This document shows positions 62,051-64,000 of a DNA stretch of 64,000 nucleotides, one piece after another; positions within the stretch are counted from its first letter, which is position 1; the number at the start of each line of letters is the position of its first letter. The notes below the pieces were generated by a model. The model did no database searches. It was given only the letters and a program-made list of their open reading frames with translations, and was not told the origin of the DNA. The stretch is from Polaromonas eurypsychrophila (GTDB lineage: Bacteria; Pseudomonadota; Gammaproteobacteria; Burkholderiales; Burkholderiaceae_C): the NCBI RefSeq assembly GCF_014641715.1, contig NZ_BMIG01000017.1, positions 1-64,000 on the forward strand. The letters are read 5' to 3'. Made by a program: the position numbers and the translations under genes.

Positions 62051-62785
62051 ATGATCGAACAACACATCAACATTCCCGGCGCCGATGGCGCGATGAACAG
62101 CTTTGTGGTCTACCCCGAAGAAGGCGGGCCGCACCCGGTGGTGCTGTTTTATATGGACGCGCCGGGCATGCGGGAAGAGCTGCACGACATGGCACGGCGC
62201 ATTGCGGCGGTGGGTTATTACGTGGTGTTGCCCAACCTGTATTACCGGCGCTCACGCGACTTCTGGTTGACCGAGCGCACCGAGCCGCTGATGGCGTTGA
62301 TGTTTGAACACATGAACGCCCTGAGCAACGCCATGGTGGTGAGCGACACCGAAGCCTTGCTGCGTTTTGTGGATGCTCAGCCGCAGGCCGACGCCAGCCG
62401 CGTGGGCGCAGTGGGCTACTGCATGAGCGGCCCGTTTGTGATGGCGGCCGCGGCTGCCCTGCCTGGGCGCATCAGCAGCATCGCCAGCATTCACGGTGCC
62501 AACCTGGTGACCGATAAGGACGACTCACCGCACCTGATGGCACCCATGATTCGCTGCGAAAGCTACTTTGCCTGCGCCCAAACCGACCGCTGGGCACCCC
62601 CTGCGATTGTGCAAACGCTGCAAGAGGCGCTGGTGGCCGGCGGAACGCCACACCGCATCGAGTGGTATCCGGACACCGAACACGGTTTTGTCTTCCCCAG
62701 GCGCGAAGGCATCTACCACCAGGCGGCTGCCGAGCGGCACTGGGAGCGGCTGTTCGATCTGTTCAGACGCACCTTGCAGGTCTGA
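62051..62785 (+). CDS. Dienelactone hydrolase family protein
   Basis: The 244-residue alpha/beta hydrolase has the catalytic Cys in VGAVGYCMSGPFVMAA near 119 and the His in DTEHGFVFPRR near 215, with Asp in the segment between. It lacks a signal peptide, unlike the 31561 protein. ATG 62051. It diverges from the aminotransferase and precedes the TetR gene by 73 bp. Confidence 0.88.
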   Translation: MIEQHINIPGADGAMNSFVVYPEEGGPHPVVLFYMDAPGMREELHDMARRIAAVGYYVVLPNLYYRRSRDFWLTERTEPLMALMFEHMNALSNAMVVSDTEALLRFVDAQPQADASRVGAVGYCMSGPFVMAAAAALPGRISSIASIHGANLVTDKDDSPHLMAPMIRCESYFACAQTDRWAPPAIVQTLQEALVAGGTPHRIEWYPDTEHGFVFPRREGIYHQAAAERHWERLFDLFRRTLQV

Positions 62786-62824
62786 CCACCGCCGCGGGCG
62801 GTCAGCCTGCCAAAACATCCGCTT

Positions 62825-62858
62825 GACTGGAGTAATACTCTGGAGTGATACTCCAGTC
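62825..62858. promoter_or_regulatory. Palindromic operator immediately before the TetR start
   Basis: GACTGGAGTA (62825-62834) and TACTCCAGTC (62849-62858) are perfect inverted arms; the middle ATACTCTGGAGTGA repeats the ACTC/GGAGT pattern. The ATG of the regulator follows at once at 62859, so binding would block its own transcription or translation. It is a typical TetR autoregulatory arrangement. Confidence 0.75.
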
Positions 62859-63470
62859 ATGGAACCCGTCACTACCAAAGACAAGCTGCTGGATGCCGCC
62901 ACCAGGGTGTTTCTGGCGCATGGCTTTGCCGCTGCCTCTATGGACATGGTGCGCATTGAGGCAGGTGTGAGCAACGGCAGCCTGTACCACCACTTTCCTA
63001 CCAAGGCGCTGCTTGCCGACGCGCTGTATGCCCACACCCTGCGCGACTTTCATGCGGCCCTGCTGTTGCCAATTGCCGGCGCTGCCACGGCTGAAGCGGG
63101 GGTCAAGGGCCTGATACGCGGCTACATCCAATGGGTGCTGCAGAACCCGGCGCAAGCGCGCCTGCTGCACAAGCTGCGGCGCACGGATGGCATGGCAGAT
63201 GGCATGGGAAGTGGAGTTGGAAGTGGCACGACAGAAGGCACAGAGCGTGGCGCCGTCAATGCGAACGCGTTTGCCGCGCTGGCGCAGTGGATAGACCAGC
63301 AGGTGGAGGCCGGCGACATGCGGGCCATGCCCTTCCCGGTATGGATGGCGCTGGTGTTTTCGCCGGCGCTGTCGCTGACACAGCACTGGGTGGCGCAGGC
63401 CAAACCCGGCGTGGCCCCCAAGATACGCGCCGCGCTGGAGCATGGCGCCTGGATGGCAGTTGCGGCCTGA
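62859..63470 (+). CDS. TetR-family transcriptional regulator
   Basis: The 203-residue protein has the TetR DNA-binding region (TTKDKLLDAATRVFLAHGFA then ASMDMVRIEAGVSNGSLYHH and FPTKALL). The ligand domain contains a low-complexity Gly/Ser/Met insert near 110-127 (MADGMGSGVGSGTTEG). It probably represses itself through the 62825 palindrome, and possibly the SRPBCC gene that follows. ATG 62859 leaves no room for a Shine-Dalgarno outside the operator. Confidence 0.88.
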   Translation: MEPVTTKDKLLDAATRVFLAHGFAAASMDMVRIEAGVSNGSLYHHFPTKALLADALYAHTLRDFHAALLLPIAGAATAEAGVKGLIRGYIQWVLQNPAQARLLHKLRRTDGMADGMGSGVGSGTTEGTERGAVNANAFAALAQWIDQQVEAGDMRAMPFPVWMALVFSPALSLTQHWVAQAKPGVAPKIRAALEHGAWMAVAA

Positions 63471-63507
63471 GCAACCGGGCAACAACAGTTTCAAAAAGGA
63501 GTGTTTC

Positions 63508-64000
63508 ATGAAAGTGGTCAAGGTTCATCAACGCCTGCTGTACGCCCCGCCGGAAAAGGTGGGTGCGCTGATTGATTCGCTGGCGTCGCCCGCAGACACG
63601 CTGTGGCCGGGCCAGGCCTGGCCGCGCATGAAGTTTGACCGGCCCCTGGGCGTGGGCGCTGCCGGTGGCCATGGGCCGATTCATTATTTTGTGGAGGCCT
63701 ATACCCCCGGCCAGGCTATCCGCTTTCGCTTCACCGCGCCCAAGGGTTTTGATGGCTGGCACGGTTTTGAGGTGCTGGAGGCCACACCCGTGCACTGTGT
63801 GCTGGAGCACCGCATTGAAATGACAGCCAGCGGCCCTGCCCTGCTGACCTGGCCGCTGGCCGTCAAGCACCTGCATATCGCCTGCGTGGAAGACGCCCTG
63901 TCGCAAGCGCAGGTGGCGCTGGGCAACCTGCCCAAGCCGGTGCCCTGGCCTGCCCACGTGCGCCTGCTGCACTGGCTGGCCGCCGGCGGCAGACATGTGC
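63508..64000 (+). CDS. SRPBCC-superfamily protein, 3' end outside the window
   Basis: The 164 visible residues begin KVVKVHQRLLYAPPEKVGAL and contain LWPGQAWPRMKFDRPL and YTPGQAIRFRFTAPKGFDGW followed by HGFEVLEATPVHCVLEHRIE, a START/SRPBCC-like hydrophobic cavity fold. Function unknown. ATG 63508 follows AAGGAG. It lies 37 bp after the TetR gene and is probably co-regulated with it. Confidence 0.72.
   Translation, partial: MKVVKVHQRLLYAPPEKVGALIDSLASPADTLWPGQAWPRMKFDRPLGVGAAGGHGPIHYFVEAYTPGQAIRFRFTAPKGFDGWHGFEVLEATPVHCVLEHRIEMTASGPALLTWPLAVKHLHIACVEDALSQAQVALGNLPKPVPWPAHVRLLHWLAAGGRHV

Overview
The window looks like chromosomal DNA of a betaproteobacterium of the Comamonadaceae (Polaromonas/Rhodoferax/Acidovorax-like). 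Three things suggest this: the high GC of most genes; the gene content (FadH, IspD/IspF overlap, Mfd, SerB, PssA, duplicated class A penicillin-binding proteins, a LysR/PACE pair); and a family of roughly 60-bp interspersed repeats (core: CGGCNTCCAGCCCAT followed by AGCTATTAAAA) that I associate with that family from memory. No rRNA or tRNA gene was seen.

Layout. 0.1-6.9 kb: a Comamonadaceae-type repeat, fadH, an L-2-hydroxyglutarate-type oxidoreductase, a DUF1232 membrane protein, an N-formylglutamate amidohydrolase, and a divergent LysR/PACE efflux pair. 6.9-13.8 kb: a phosphoesterase/lipid-kinase pair joined by a 60-bp triple repeat that is itself an open frame, a SIMPL protein, an OmpR/EnvZ-type two-component system and the overlapping ispD-ispF pair, whose ends are built partly from repeats. 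14-21.2 kb: mfd, a VapBC-type toxin-antitoxin module, serB, an ABC exporter and a VOC protein. 21.2-29.5 kb: a 7TM-DISM sensor kinase and single-domain response regulator, a cluster of four small-protein genes, pssA, an exported Cys-containing protein, DUF2726, FHA, DUF3820 and SUI1/YciH genes. 29.5-40.3 kb: a hemerythrin behind a perfect FNR-type box, exported MsrB/MsrA, a dienelactone hydrolase, a GST, PilZ, a peptidoglycan-binding/GH46-like enzyme, a GIY-YIG-like protein, an MFS transporter, a PBP1 and DUF2889.

From 40.3 to 43.8 kb there is an AT-rich accessory island: a MITE-like element, broken gene remnants, an H-NS-type protein, and an exported protein flanked by 34-bp direct repeats. 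It is followed by a DoxX-like gene and a second PBP1 paralogue. 47-55.3 kb holds a phospholipase D-family cardiolipin synthase with a coupled upstream mini-ORF, an RHH/MazF-like module, a PhoD-like phosphatase, a class 3 lipase, a lipoprotein, HicAB, a histidine phosphatase and a VWA protein, with inverted copies of a palindromic repeat around 51.2 and 54.1 kb.

55.4-59.3 kb is a second, lower-GC island and the best candidate for an undescribed system. It is a tight three-gene minus-strand cassette: an N6-adenine DNA methyltransferase with a specificity-subunit-like C-terminus, an ORC/AAA-like ATPase with zinc ribbon and HhH tail, and a HEPN-like protein carrying an R-x4-H motif. I cannot match it to a named defence system. 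59.5-64 kb returns to housekeeping-like genes: a small hydrophilic protein with terminator, a MITE whose end supplies a GST stop codon, a GST, a PLP aminotransferase, a dienelactone hydrolase, a TetR regulator behind a palindrome, and a partial SRPBCC protein.
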